The translations under genes were made by a program, and so were the position numbers. From Candidatus Roizmanbacteria bacterium (GTDB lineage Bacteria > Patescibacteriota > Microgenomatia > UBA1406 > GWC2-37-13): a stretch of DNA of 64,000 nt. Shown here piece after piece: positions 16,715 to 24,818 of this stretch. Below the pieces are notes generated by a model. The model had not been told where the DNA came from. It made no database searches and was given only the letters and a program-made list of their open reading frames with translations. The stretch is from NCBI GenBank assembly GCA_016214055.1, contig JACRPE010000026.1, positions 1 to 64,000 on the forward strand, written 5' to 3'. Position 1 is the stretch's first letter. Every line of letters begins with the position of its first letter.

Positions 16715-17971
16715 TTACTCAATGATATAAATGGGAAACATTTTTAACGTTTCATTTGCTTCTTTTACATTATATGTTTTTGACGAATAGAGAGTTAGGC
16801 AATTTTCATTTTTTTCAACCGTGTCACCTATTTTTTTGTGCATATATATTCCGGCATGCCGGTCACGAGGTGCGCCTAAAAGCTTTGCGACACTGCTTAG
16901 ATTATAGTTATTGACCCTCGTAACGACTCCTTTATAGAGCGCCTTTACATGATGAGAGTTCGCGTGAATATTCACAGCCTTTGAAGTAATGTTTTCATCA
17001 CCGCCCTGGGCGCGGACAATCTGTTTAAATTTTTTAAGAGCAGTTCCATCCTTCAGAATACGTTTTGCTTCAACCATACCGTCTTTTTTATCACGGGCGT
17101 CTTTGTAACATAAATCAAGAAGTTGAGATGCAAGCTGGAGAGACCGCTGCTCAAGTTGCATAGGCCGGTCAGTGGTTTGTTCAAGGACTTTGAGAACATC
17201 ACGGGCTTCAAGGGCTGGTCCTACCCCATTTCCTGCGGGTTCTTTTGTATGGGTTATATTTCCGACTACCTTTATGCCGAAACGTTTGCCTAAAGATTGA
17301 AATTTTACCAGAATTTTCTTTGCATCTTCCTCGTGACGTATCTTCATCGTTTTCCCAACGGGCAGGTCCAAAACTAAGTGAGTTGAGCCGACCGCCACAT
17401 GCTTTGACATGATGGAAACAACGATTTTATCAAACGATTCGAACGAAAGCGGTTCCTCAACCCGGATAATGATATCATCAGCCGGAGCTATCCCCAGATG
17501 TCCGTTCCAACAGATACACCCTCCAACGGTATGCACCATATCTTCCAGATCAGACGGGGAGAACTCTACTTTAGCCAATACTTCCATCACATCGGCAGTT
17601 CCTGCAGGCGAGGTGATGGCTCGAGAGGATATTTTCGGCATTTGAAATCCGGCCGCAATCACTATGGGTACAACAATCATGGTTGCCCGTGTTCCCGGAA
17701 GTCCCCCAATTGAGTGTTTATCTGCCACAATTCCTTTAAAATGAAGCCTTTTGCCCGTTGCCACCATTGCTTTTGTAAAATGATAGAGCTCTTCCTCGGT
17801 AAACCCCTCTTTGAAAGAAGATGCTACAAAATAGGTGGTCAGAATATCACTCAGACGATTATGGGCAATCTCATCCATGAGTTGATATACCTCATGATAG
17901 GTAAGCTTTTTTCCCAACAATTTTTTTTGAATCGATTTGATGACGGCAACTTTGATATCGGACTTATTCAT
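16715..17971 (-). CDS. AMP/thymidine phosphorylase family enzyme, archaeal-type motifs
   Basis: 418 residues. Nucleoside phosphorylase II fold: phosphate loop ADKHSIGGLPG (83-93), then PKISSRAITSPAGTADVMEVL (112-132) and GNGVGPALEARDVLKVL. The S-S-R-A-I-T-S-P-A-G-T-A-D block is that of archaeal AMP phosphorylase, whereas E. coli DeoA has a different sequence there. The archaeal enzyme is about 500 residues with an extra N-terminal domain of roughly 80 residues; that domain is absent here. In archaea and some CPR bacteria AMP phosphorylase feeds ribose-1,5-bisphosphate isomerase and RuBisCO; neither is in the window. Substrate (AMP or thymidine) is therefore open. It overlaps the murJ end by 8 bases. 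Confidence 0.82.
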   Translation of the reverse strand: MNKSDIKVAVIKSIQKKLLGKKLTYHEVYQLMDEIAHNRLSDILTTYFVASSFKEGFTEEELYHFTKAMVATGKRLHFKGIVADKHSIGGLPGTRATMIVVPIVIAAGFQMPKISSRAITSPAGTADVMEVLAKVEFSPSDLEDMVHTVGGCICWNGHLGIAPADDIIIRVEEPLSFESFDKIVVSIMSKHVAVGSTHLVLDLPVGKTMKIRHEEDAKKILVKFQSLGKRFGIKVVGNITHTKEPAGNGVGPALEARDVLKVLEQTTDRPMQLEQRSLQLASQLLDLCYKDARDKKDGMVEAKRILKDGTALKKFKQIVRAQGGDENITSKAVNIHANSHHVKALYKGVVTRVNNYNLSSVAKLLGAPRDRHAGIYMHKKIGDTVEKNENCLTLYSSKTYNVKEANETLKMFPIYIIE

Positions 17972-19589
17972 AGGAAGTTATCTCGGTAATTTTCTTTTGG
18001 AATAATTTGGCCTTGGCAAAGAGGCGGGAAATAGAATAGAGCTCCTTTATATTGAGAAGCCAGGACAGCAATAAGTATAACAAAAAAAAGAGCAGGGCAC
18101 TGGAGGCAAGGAGCACAAACACGTTGATAGTGCGGGAGGTGTCAAGTAAAAGGTTATCCATCAATTTGATGAGGTAATATGCGGGAAGTGAGGCGATACA
18201 AGAGGCAAGCATCATTTTAATTATTTCCTTTATAAAAAAAGGAATATCCATATTTTTCAAACGTGCCACGAGGATGATGAAAAGAATGGTGGAGTTTGCT
18301 ATGACGGAGACGGAAAAAGATATTGCGAGGGACCAAATGGGAAGCTTCACTACGAGTATAAAATAGAGACTCAGGAGCGTGTTCAGGGCGATGGTGAAGA
18401 GACTTATGATGAATGGGGTCTTGCTGTCAAAAAGCGCGTAGAAGCAACGGGTGAGGAAATAATACACGGCATGAAAAGGCATGGAAAGGGCAAAATAGGA
18501 AAGTGTGTACGCAGTTTGCACCGTTGCATCCCAGTCAAATTTTTCCCCTCCAAAAAACACACGAATGAGAGGGGTTCGTGCAAAAACAAAAAATACCATG
18601 ATGGGAACGGTGAAGAAAAATAGGTTTAACAGGGACTCAATGATTATTTTCTTTAGCTCATCCTTTTTGCCCTGCTCGACCATTTCCGAAAGATAGGGAA
18701 GCGATGCTTGGCCAAACGCTACCCCGATGACTGATACAGGGAGAAGTTGTAAGTGTTGTGCAAAATAGAAAATAGTGTAGGAACCTGACCCCAGAAGGGA
18801 AGTGAGGGAAAGATCGATGGTAGCGTCAATTTGCGTTATGATGACGGTCAGTATACGGGGGCCGATCATCTTAAAAAATTCTTTGACTCCGTCTGTTATT
18901 TTAACCGTGAGATGATAATTAATTTCAAATGTTACGATGATGGGGATTTGTATGAGAAAAAAGAGCACTGCACCGACTGATACTCCCAGTATAGGGGCAA
19001 GCAAGTGGAACTGTGATGCAAAAAGCAGCGTTCCCACAATCACAGACAGGTTATAGAGAATAGGTGCCACTGAGGTAATGAGAAAAGTTTTGTGAGCTTG
19101 CGCAATACCCGTCAAAAAGTTTCCTGCCACAAGGAACGGGAGTTGACTTATTAAAAGTATTTTTGAGTAGAGGATGACCTGCATGAGCTTCTCACCCTTA
19201 AAACCCGGTGTGATGAGAGGAATGAGGGAATCCATACTGAAATAAAGAACAATCACGATCAACACTAAAATAATAAGAAGAAGATTGAATATGGAAGATA
19301 TATGCTGTTCAAGTTCCTCCTTGTTTTTTTGATATTTGATGAATACGGGGATGAAAGAGGAAGTAAGGGCCCCTGTTATGAGTATTTCAAATATGAGGTC
19401 GGGTAGGCGGAAGGCGGCAAAGAAAATATCAAGCTCCTCTTTGGTAAAATATCCGGCCAGGATGCGATAGCGCAAAAAACCGAAAATACCGGAGATCACA
19501 ATCATTCCTGAAATGATCAGGGCTGAGGAGAAAATTCCACCCTGTTGCGCAAAGATTATCTGCTTAGTTTTGTTAATAAAACGGTCCAT
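17964..19589 (-). CDS. murJ: Lipid II flippase MurJ
   Basis: About 541 residues from the ATG at 19589 (MDRFINK). An upstream in-frame ATG at 19604 is possible, but the TATAAT at 19603-19608 overlaps it. The protein has about 14 membrane segments with the MviN/MurJ blocks GFLRYRILAGYF, AFRLPDLIFEILITGALTSSFIPVF and PVSVIGVAFGQASLPYLSE, plus a central FYALFDSKTPF. It moves lipid II to the outer leaflet. It is divergent from mraZ and is followed by the phosphorylase and mltG. Confidence 0.94.
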   Translation of the reverse strand: MDRFINKTKQIIFAQQGGIFSSALIISGMIVISGIFGFLRYRILAGYFTKEELDIFFAAFRLPDLIFEILITGALTSSFIPVFIKYQKNKEELEQHISSIFNLLLIILVLIVIVLYFSMDSLIPLITPGFKGEKLMQVILYSKILLISQLPFLVAGNFLTGIAQAHKTFLITSVAPILYNLSVIVGTLLFASQFHLLAPILGVSVGAVLFFLIQIPIIVTFEINYHLTVKITDGVKEFFKMIGPRILTVIITQIDATIDLSLTSLLGSGSYTIFYFAQHLQLLPVSVIGVAFGQASLPYLSEMVEQGKKDELKKIIIESLLNLFFFTVPIMVFFVFARTPLIRVFFGGEKFDWDATVQTAYTLSYFALSMPFHAVYYFLTRCFYALFDSKTPFIISLFTIALNTLLSLYFILVVKLPIWSLAISFSVSVIANSTILFIILVARLKNMDIPFFIKEIIKMMLASCIASLPAYYLIKLMDNLLLDTSRTINVFVLLASSALLFFLLYLLLSWLLNIKELYSISRLFAKAKLFQKKITEITSYE

Positions 19590-19602
19590 ATTCTTCAGAT
19601 TC

Positions 19603-19608
19603 ATTATA
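19603..19608 (-). promoter_or_regulatory. -10 box of murJ
   Basis: TATAAT on the minus strand, 13 bases before the ATG at 19589; no clear -35 is seen. It forms a divergent promoter pair with mraZ about 40 bases away. Confidence 0.4.
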
Positions 19609-19644
19609 CATCAGGAATTGTATTGGTAATACAGCTTTTTCCTC

Positions 19645-19677
19645 TTGACATGAGCTTCAAAATGGTGTTTAATGGTG
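19645..19677 (+). promoter_or_regulatory. mraZ promoter with MraZ-box-like direct repeats
   Basis: TTGACA (19645-19650), 17 bases, TTTAAT (19668-19673), 8 bases, ATG at 19682. TGGTG occurs at 19663-19667 and 19673-19677, separated by five bases (10-bp period). This is the spacing of the known E. coli MraZ operator (TGGGN repeats with 5-base spacers). The repeats bracket the -10 box, so MraZ probably represses the whole cluster. Confidence 0.65.
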
Positions 19678-19681
19678 ATAT

Positions 19682-20113
19682 ATGCTTTTTTTAGGAGAAT
19701 ACAGGGTGAATTTCAGCGGACAAGGGCGAATTGTCATTCCTAAAAAAATAAGAGAAGCGTTGGGAAGCGTTAAGACTTTTACACTGACCAAAGGGTTTGA
19801 CCGCTGTCTTTCAGGCTATCGCAACAATGAGTGGGAGAAAGGTGCAGAGAATCTCATGGGCCCCTCGATACTTGAAGCACAGAAAATTGAAATGAAACGC
19901 CATCTGTTTTCAAGCGCGTCCCCTACCGATATCGACGATCAAGGAAGAGTCATCATTCCGAAGACCCTCTTTGAATATGCAGGGTTACAGGGGGAAGAGG
20001 TGGTTGTTATAGGAGTTGGTTCATATTTCGAAATCTGGAGCCCGAAACGATGGGAGGAATACAGTAAAAATAATGAAAAAAATATCAAGAGTTTGACCAA
20101 GGCACAAGAATAA
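19682..20113 (+). CDS. mraZ: MraZ, transcriptional regulator of the dcw cluster
   Basis: 143 residues, the usual length. Two SpoVT/AbrB-like beta-barrel repeats: EYRVNFSGQGRIVIPKKIRE and SPTDIDDQGRVIIPKTL. The family binds short direct repeats in its own promoter as a ring-shaped oligomer. It is the first gene of the division and cell-wall cluster, and its stop overlaps the rsmH start by one base. Confidence 0.95.
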   Translation: MLFLGEYRVNFSGQGRIVIPKKIREALGSVKTFTLTKGFDRCLSGYRNNEWEKGAENLMGPSILEAQKIEMKRHLFSSASPTDIDDQGRVIIPKTLFEYAGLQGEEVVVIGVGSYFEIWSPKRWEEYSKNNEKNIKSLTKAQE

Positions 20114-20943
20114 TGCATACACCGGTACTTTTACAAAAAGTTATGGAAGGCTTACAGGTTAAGCCAGAGGGGAGATATGTTGATGCAACAGTCGGTGAAG
20201 GGGGGCACACTAGTGCGATATTGGAAAAAGGAGGATATGTGCTGGGATTAGATCGTAACAAGGAGCAGATTATGGCTTTACAAAAAGGTATGAACAACGA
20301 CCATTTGACCTTGGTAGAGGGTAATTTTGCAGATATTGCGAAACTGGTTCCCGCCAAAGATAAAGGAAATATAGACGGGATTTTGTTTGATTTAGGCCTG
20401 TCCTGGGCACAACTTAAGGATTTAGGGAGAGGACTCTCATATAGGAATTTGGATGAACCGCTCGATATGAGACTTGATCAATCGGGGGAATTAACAGCGG
20501 AGTACATATTAAACGTATATTCAGAAGACGAGCTGTATGAGGTTTTTGCAAAAAATTCGGAGGAAGTTAAGGCAAAAGAAATTGCTGAAAGCATCGTAAA
20601 TTATCGCACCACAAAAAGATATAAGAAAGTTCTCGATTTGAATAATACTATCGACAAAGTGATGGGGGCAAATGCAGGTAAGACGTATAGCCGTATTTAT
20701 CAGGCACTGAGGATTGAAGTAAATGAAGAATTTGAAAATTTAAAAAAGGGATTGGATGGAGCCTTGTCAGTTCTCAAGCCGGGGGGAAAGATTGCAGTAA
20801 TAAGTTTCCATTCCCTTGAGGACCGCATTGTAAAGAACTTTATCAGAGAAAAAAAATTGAAACAGATAACGAAGAAAGCAATTGCAGGAGACAGACAGTT
20901 ATCATTTGAACGAAGCGCGCATTTGCGGATTTTTTCATCATGA
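20113..20943 (+). CDS. rsmH: 16S rRNA (cytosine1402-N4)-methyltransferase
   Basis: 276 residues, somewhat shorter than the usual 300-315. The N-terminal HTPVLLQKVMEGL and SAM loop VDATVGEGGHTSAIL are characteristic, as are ILFDLGLSWAQLKD, LDMRLDQ, RIYQALRIEVNEE and ISFHSLEDRIVKNF. It methylates C1402 in the decoding centre using SAM. It overlaps the following ftsL-like gene by four bases. Confidence 0.96.
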   Translation: MHTPVLLQKVMEGLQVKPEGRYVDATVGEGGHTSAILEKGGYVLGLDRNKEQIMALQKGMNNDHLTLVEGNFADIAKLVPAKDKGNIDGILFDLGLSWAQLKDLGRGLSYRNLDEPLDMRLDQSGELTAEYILNVYSEDELYEVFAKNSEEVKAKEIAESIVNYRTTKRYKKVLDLNNTIDKVMGANAGKTYSRIYQALRIEVNEEFENLKKGLDGALSVLKPGGKIAVISFHSLEDRIVKNFIREKKLKQITKKAIAGDRQLSFERSAHLRIFSS

Positions 20944-21215
20944 AAATCGTATTGAAAGACATGTTAATAGCGCTATTCTTTATTTTATTGATAGCCAATA
21001 CCGGCATCTTTGTCTCAGGAATGTATCTGGGGGATGACATCAACCGGTTTGAGGGTGAGATAAAAAAGCTTACCCGGGAAAATACACTCCTTGAAAAAGA
21101 AGTGTATCAAGCAGAATCTTTACAATATGCGGCGTCATTGAGCGCCAAACTCAATTTTACAAAACAATCCCAACCGGTATATTTTGAAAATTTAAAATAC
21201 GCGCTGAACCGATGA
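20940..21215 (+). CDS. ftsL: FtsL-like bitopic septum protein
   Basis: 91 residues. One N-terminal membrane helix (about 8-28) is followed by a periplasmic stretch with heptad-like leucines (FEGEIKKLTRENTLLEKEV). Sequence similarity alone is weak. The assignment rests on size, topology and position between rsmH and the ftsI-like gene, the conserved place of ftsL. It would form a coiled coil with a DivIC/FtsB-type partner, not seen in the window. Confidence 0.7.
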   Translation: MKIVLKDMLIALFFILLIANTGIFVSGMYLGDDINRFEGEIKKLTRENTLLEKEVYQAESLQYAASLSAKLNFTKQSQPVYFENLKYALNR

Positions 21216-21222
21216 CGCATCT

Positions 21223-22875
21223 ATGTCAAAAATACGATTGTTACTTTTCTTTTTTTTCGTAGCCTACGGAACAATCATGGTGAGGTTATTCTACCTCCAA
21301 GTTCTTCATCCGATTACTTCAACAGATTATTTACAGACAAGAAAAATTCCTCCAGAAAGGGGGAATATATTTGACCGGAACGGACAACCGTTAGTAACGA
21401 ATCAAATCAAGTATCAACTCTATATTGAACCCAAATACGTGAGCGATGAAGAAATTCTCAAGATAAAACTTGCAAGGGAATTGGGAGTTGAGGAAGCGTC
21501 CATTTCCGCAAAATTTGACAAAACGAAGGATTGGATTGCAATTGCATCAGGTATCACCAGAGAAAAACACGATGCAATCCAAGCACTACAATTACCGGGA
21601 ACCGGTTTTAATGAAGAGGCGAGCCGAAACTACCCCGAAGGTTCGCAATCGGCTCATTTATTAGGGTTTGTCGGTAAAAATCAGGATGGGGAGAGTGTGG
21701 GATATGTGGGAATAGAAGGATATTATGACAAAGACTTGGCGGGTTTTCCCGGACTTATCAGATCAGATAAAGACTTGATAGGAAGGCCAATTTTTCTTGG
21801 CACGCAGGAAAAAATCGACCCTGAAAACGGCCGCGACCTCATACTCACCATAGACAAGTCAGTTCAGGAAATTATAAAGAGAAAGCTTATTGCCGGTGTT
21901 GAAAAATATAAGGCAAAGGAAGGGTGTGTGGTGGTGGTCCAACCGGCGACCCTTGAGATACTGGGTTTATCCTGTGTCCCCGATTTTGACCCGGAAACCT
22001 ATTATAAATACGATGAATCATTTTATAAAAATGGGGCAATCTCCAGTCTTTATGAACCGGGGTCCACATTTAAGCCCCTCGTCATGGCGGCGGCTATAAA
22101 CGAAGGGGTACTCAAACCTGACTCTCTATATGATGAAACGGGACAGGTGGCAGTCGGAGAGTACAAAATAAAGACATGGAACGATCAGTATGAAGGGAAA
22201 ATCACCATGACTCGGGTTCTTGAAAAATCCTCCAATGTGGGTATGGTATATGCCGGAGAAAAACTGGGAAATAAAAAACTTCTTGAATACATAAAAAATT
22301 ATGGATTTGGAAATTTGACAGGTATTGATTTGCAAGGTGAGGTCCCCGGGTACTTAAGACCGACGAATGATTGGCATTCCATAGATTATGCGACCGCTAC
22401 ATTTGGTCAGGGATTGGTAGTTTCCCCTATCCAAATGGTGAGGGCGTTTGCGTCCATTATCAACGGAGGCAATCTGTTGACACCTCACATCGTGCAAAAA
22501 CTGATAAGTCCTCAACGGGAACAGACAGTTGAGCCCCGCGTTACCCGGACCATGATTAAAAAAGAGGTATCCGATCAGATAAAGAAGATGCTCGTCTCAA
22601 CCATTGAAAATGGGGAAACGAAGTTCCTAAAACCAAAGGGTTACGCGGTTGGAGGAAAGACGGGTACCGCGCAGATAGCATTGAAAGGTCATTATGACGC
22701 GTCAAAAACAATAGCATCGTTTATCGGTTTTTCACCCATTCAAAATCCCAAATTTATGGCGCTTGTGGTGGTCAACGAACCATCTACTTCTCAGTGGGGA
22801 TCAGAGACCGCGGCTCCTATCTTTTTCGATATAGCAAAAGAACTTATAGTGTACTATAATATAGTACCAGAATAG
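21223..22875 (+). CDS. ftsI: Class B penicillin-binding protein, FtsI/PBP2-like transpeptidase
   Basis: 550 residues. N-terminal membrane helix (about 5-22), the dimerisation region ERGNIFDRNGQPLVTN, then the transpeptidase domain with SxxK motif STFK (281-284), SSN (336-338) and KTGTAQ (about 479-484). The SYATATFGQG-like block reads IDYATATFGQGLVVSPIQM. It cross-links septal peptidoglycan together with FtsW. No PASTA domains are present. Confidence 0.93.
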   Translation: MSKIRLLLFFFFVAYGTIMVRLFYLQVLHPITSTDYLQTRKIPPERGNIFDRNGQPLVTNQIKYQLYIEPKYVSDEEILKIKLARELGVEEASISAKFDKTKDWIAIASGITREKHDAIQALQLPGTGFNEEASRNYPEGSQSAHLLGFVGKNQDGESVGYVGIEGYYDKDLAGFPGLIRSDKDLIGRPIFLGTQEKIDPENGRDLILTIDKSVQEIIKRKLIAGVEKYKAKEGCVVVVQPATLEILGLSCVPDFDPETYYKYDESFYKNGAISSLYEPGSTFKPLVMAAAINEGVLKPDSLYDETGQVAVGEYKIKTWNDQYEGKITMTRVLEKSSNVGMVYAGEKLGNKKLLEYIKNYGFGNLTGIDLQGEVPGYLRPTNDWHSIDYATATFGQGLVVSPIQMVRAFASIINGGNLLTPHIVQKLISPQREQTVEPRVTRTMIKKEVSDQIKKMLVSTIENGETKFLKPKGYAVGGKTGTAQIALKGHYDASKTIASFIGFSPIQNPKFMALVVVNEPSTSQWGSETAAPIFFDIAKELIVYYNIVPE

Positions 22876-22884
22876 GCTAAATTG

Positions 22885-22905
22885 AATTTGAAATTTGAAA
22901 TTTGA
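22885..22905 (+). repeat. Three tandem AATTTGA heptamers
   Basis: Exact heptamers at 22885-22891, 22892-22898 and 22899-22905, with a degenerate fourth copy before them, in the short gap between ftsI and murE. It resembles low-complexity insertions seen inside ileS in this window. Confidence 0.7.
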
Positions 22906-22910
22906 AAACC

Positions 22911-24080
22911 ATGCAGTATTTTAAGAATATTTACCATCTTATTCGTGCGTTATTGTCCAATATCTGGTATGGATTTCCCAATGGCAAACTGCGGGTAATT
23001 GGAGTGACCGGTACTGATGGAAAAACCACCACCACCCATCTTATTTACCACATCCTTACTTCCTGCGGAAAAAAGGCATCCATGATATCCACTATTTTTG
23101 CCAAAATCGGAGAAAAAGAGTACGATACGGGATTTCATGTGACCACACCTGATGCGTCCCTCATTCCCCGGTACTTAAGGATGGCGGTCGATCAAGGGCA
23201 GGATTATTTTGTGCTTGAGACAACTTCACATCGTATAGCCCAAAATCAACTTGCAGGCACGCAGTTTGACATCGCCGCATTAACCAACATAACCCACGAA
23301 CACCTTGATTATCATAAGACGATAGAAGAATATGCAGCGACCAAGCTTAAACTTATCCGCATGGCACGGATCGGGATAGTAAATGTGGACGATGAGACTA
23401 CTAGAGCGCATATCGCAAAACGTGCAACGCACAACGTTATTAAGACATATGGGTTACAAAATAAAGCGGACTATTCCGTCGATTTTCGAAAAGAGGTACC
23501 GGATCTTGCCGATTTCAATGCCTATAATTATCTGGCCGCATACGCAGTATGTCGTGAGCTTGGACTTTCAGATAAAGACATCAGATCTTCATTCTTGACC
23601 TTTAAACTCCCCGCGGGAAGAATTGACATCGTTTATAAAAAAGACTTCATGGTTATAGTCGATTTTGCCCATACCCCAAATGGGATTACCCGTATCCTAG
23701 AAACAGTAAAAAAACAATATGTTCACAAAAAGGGTCGTCTTATCCACGTATTCGGGTCTGCCGGTTTGCGCGATCACACCAAGCGATTTGCCATGGGTGA
23801 GGCAAGTGCAACCTTAGCCGACATTTCCTACATAACTGAAGAAGATTACCGCACTGAGGACCCACAAGAAATTGCAAATGAAATAGGGGCGGGATTTGGC
23901 AAGAAACACTACTTTGTAGAACTCAACCGGGAAAAGGCGATTCGTAGCGCTATTCAGACGGCAAAAAAAGACGATGTGGTTATCATCACGGGAAAGGGTC
24001 ACGAAAAAAGCCTGTGCCGAGGAAAAACAGAGTATCCCTGGGACGAAATCCAGGCGGTTAAAAATATATTAAAGATATGA
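22911..24080 (+). CDS. murE: UDP-MurNAc-L-Ala-D-Glu ligase, MurE-like
   Basis: 389 residues from ATG 22911; a TTG at 22902 lies within the heptamer repeat and is not preferred. Mur ligase P-loop VTGTDGKTTTTH, then TTSHRIAQNQLAGTQFDIAALTNITHEHLDYH, the metal and carbamylated-lysine region (YAATKLKL), and the C-terminal domain HTPNGITRIL and GSAGLRDHTKR. It lacks most of the N-terminal UDP-binding domain of typical MurE (about 490 residues). The DNPR motif that selects meso-diaminopimelate reads EDYR in TEEDYRTEDP, so the third peptide residue cannot be predicted. It overlaps pgeF by four bases. Confidence 0.85.
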   Translation: MQYFKNIYHLIRALLSNIWYGFPNGKLRVIGVTGTDGKTTTTHLIYHILTSCGKKASMISTIFAKIGEKEYDTGFHVTTPDASLIPRYLRMAVDQGQDYFVLETTSHRIAQNQLAGTQFDIAALTNITHEHLDYHKTIEEYAATKLKLIRMARIGIVNVDDETTRAHIAKRATHNVIKTYGLQNKADYSVDFRKEVPDLADFNAYNYLAAYAVCRELGLSDKDIRSSFLTFKLPAGRIDIVYKKDFMVIVDFAHTPNGITRILETVKKQYVHKKGRLIHVFGSAGLRDHTKRFAMGEASATLADISYITEEDYRTEDPQEIANEIGAGFGKKHYFVELNREKAIRSAIQTAKKDDVVIITGKGHEKSLCRGKTEYPWDEIQAVKNILKI

Positions 24081-24817
24081 TATATCTTAACTCTCTCAAT
24101 AGAACATTTGTTTCAAGTAAATTAGATGACGTTTCATTATCTTCAGGATTTACCACGAAGGACGCAGGAGACGGTCGAAATATTGAGACCATTCTTTCAA
24201 ATCTCCGGATAAATCAAATCATTTTCAAAAAACTGGTCGTTGCAGAGCAAATTCACTCAGCCAATGTGGAATACTATGAGTCGCACGACAATCAGATTGT
24301 CGAAGTAGTTCCGGAAACAGACGGAGTTGTAACTTCTGAAAAAGGAGTAGTTATCGCAGTGCGGACTGCCGATTGTATTCCCATTCTCTATGCGGACAAA
24401 AGCTCTGGAATCATCGCCATATCTCATAACGGTTGGCGCGGGACATTAAAAAAAATATCAGCAAGGATCGTCGATGAGATGACAGGACACGGCGCAAAAC
24501 GTGAGGAAATAGTTGCCGTCATCGGTCCCGGCGTAGGGTTATGTTGTTATGATGTGGATGAGGAACGGTACTATACTTTTATGGAGGAGTTTGAAAGTGA
24601 TTTGGGTGCATTTACCATGCGGGGAGGCAGACGCCATCTCAATCTTGCCAAAATGAACTATGAAATTTTAAAATTGGCCGGAATTAAAACAGAGCATATA
24701 GATTTTTTTCCTTTTTGCACTTCGTGTGATAAGGATAAATTTTATTCTTACCGGCGTGATCATAAAAAACACCCGGAGAAGTTTGGGGAAATGTTTAGTT
24801 ATATCGTTAGGAATTAA
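24077..24817 (+). CDS. pgeF: PgeF/YfiH-family (polyphenol-oxidase fold) protein
   Basis: 246 residues, normal for the family. Conserved metal-site residues appear in VAEQIHSANV (His), ADCIPILYAD (Cys) and ISHNGWRGT (His), followed by GPGVGLCCYDV and CTSCDKDKFYSYRRD. In E. coli PgeF corrects misincorporation of L-Ser by MurC; homologues also act on purine nucleosides. Its position between murE and murC supports the peptidoglycan editing role. Confidence 0.87.
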   Translation: MIYLNSLNRTFVSSKLDDVSLSSGFTTKDAGDGRNIETILSNLRINQIIFKKLVVAEQIHSANVEYYESHDNQIVEVVPETDGVVTSEKGVVIAVRTADCIPILYADKSSGIIAISHNGWRGTLKKISARIVDEMTGHGAKREEIVAVIGPGVGLCCYDVDEERYYTFMEEFESDLGAFTMRGGRRHLNLAKMNYEILKLAGIKTEHIDFFPFCTSCDKDKFYSYRRDHKKHPEKFGEMFSYIVRN

Positions 24818-24818
24818 T

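Noticed and set aside
24726-24818. 31-residue N-terminal extension of murC
   Set aside because: It lies inside pgeF; the MurC family starts at MFEKVKNIFIVG.
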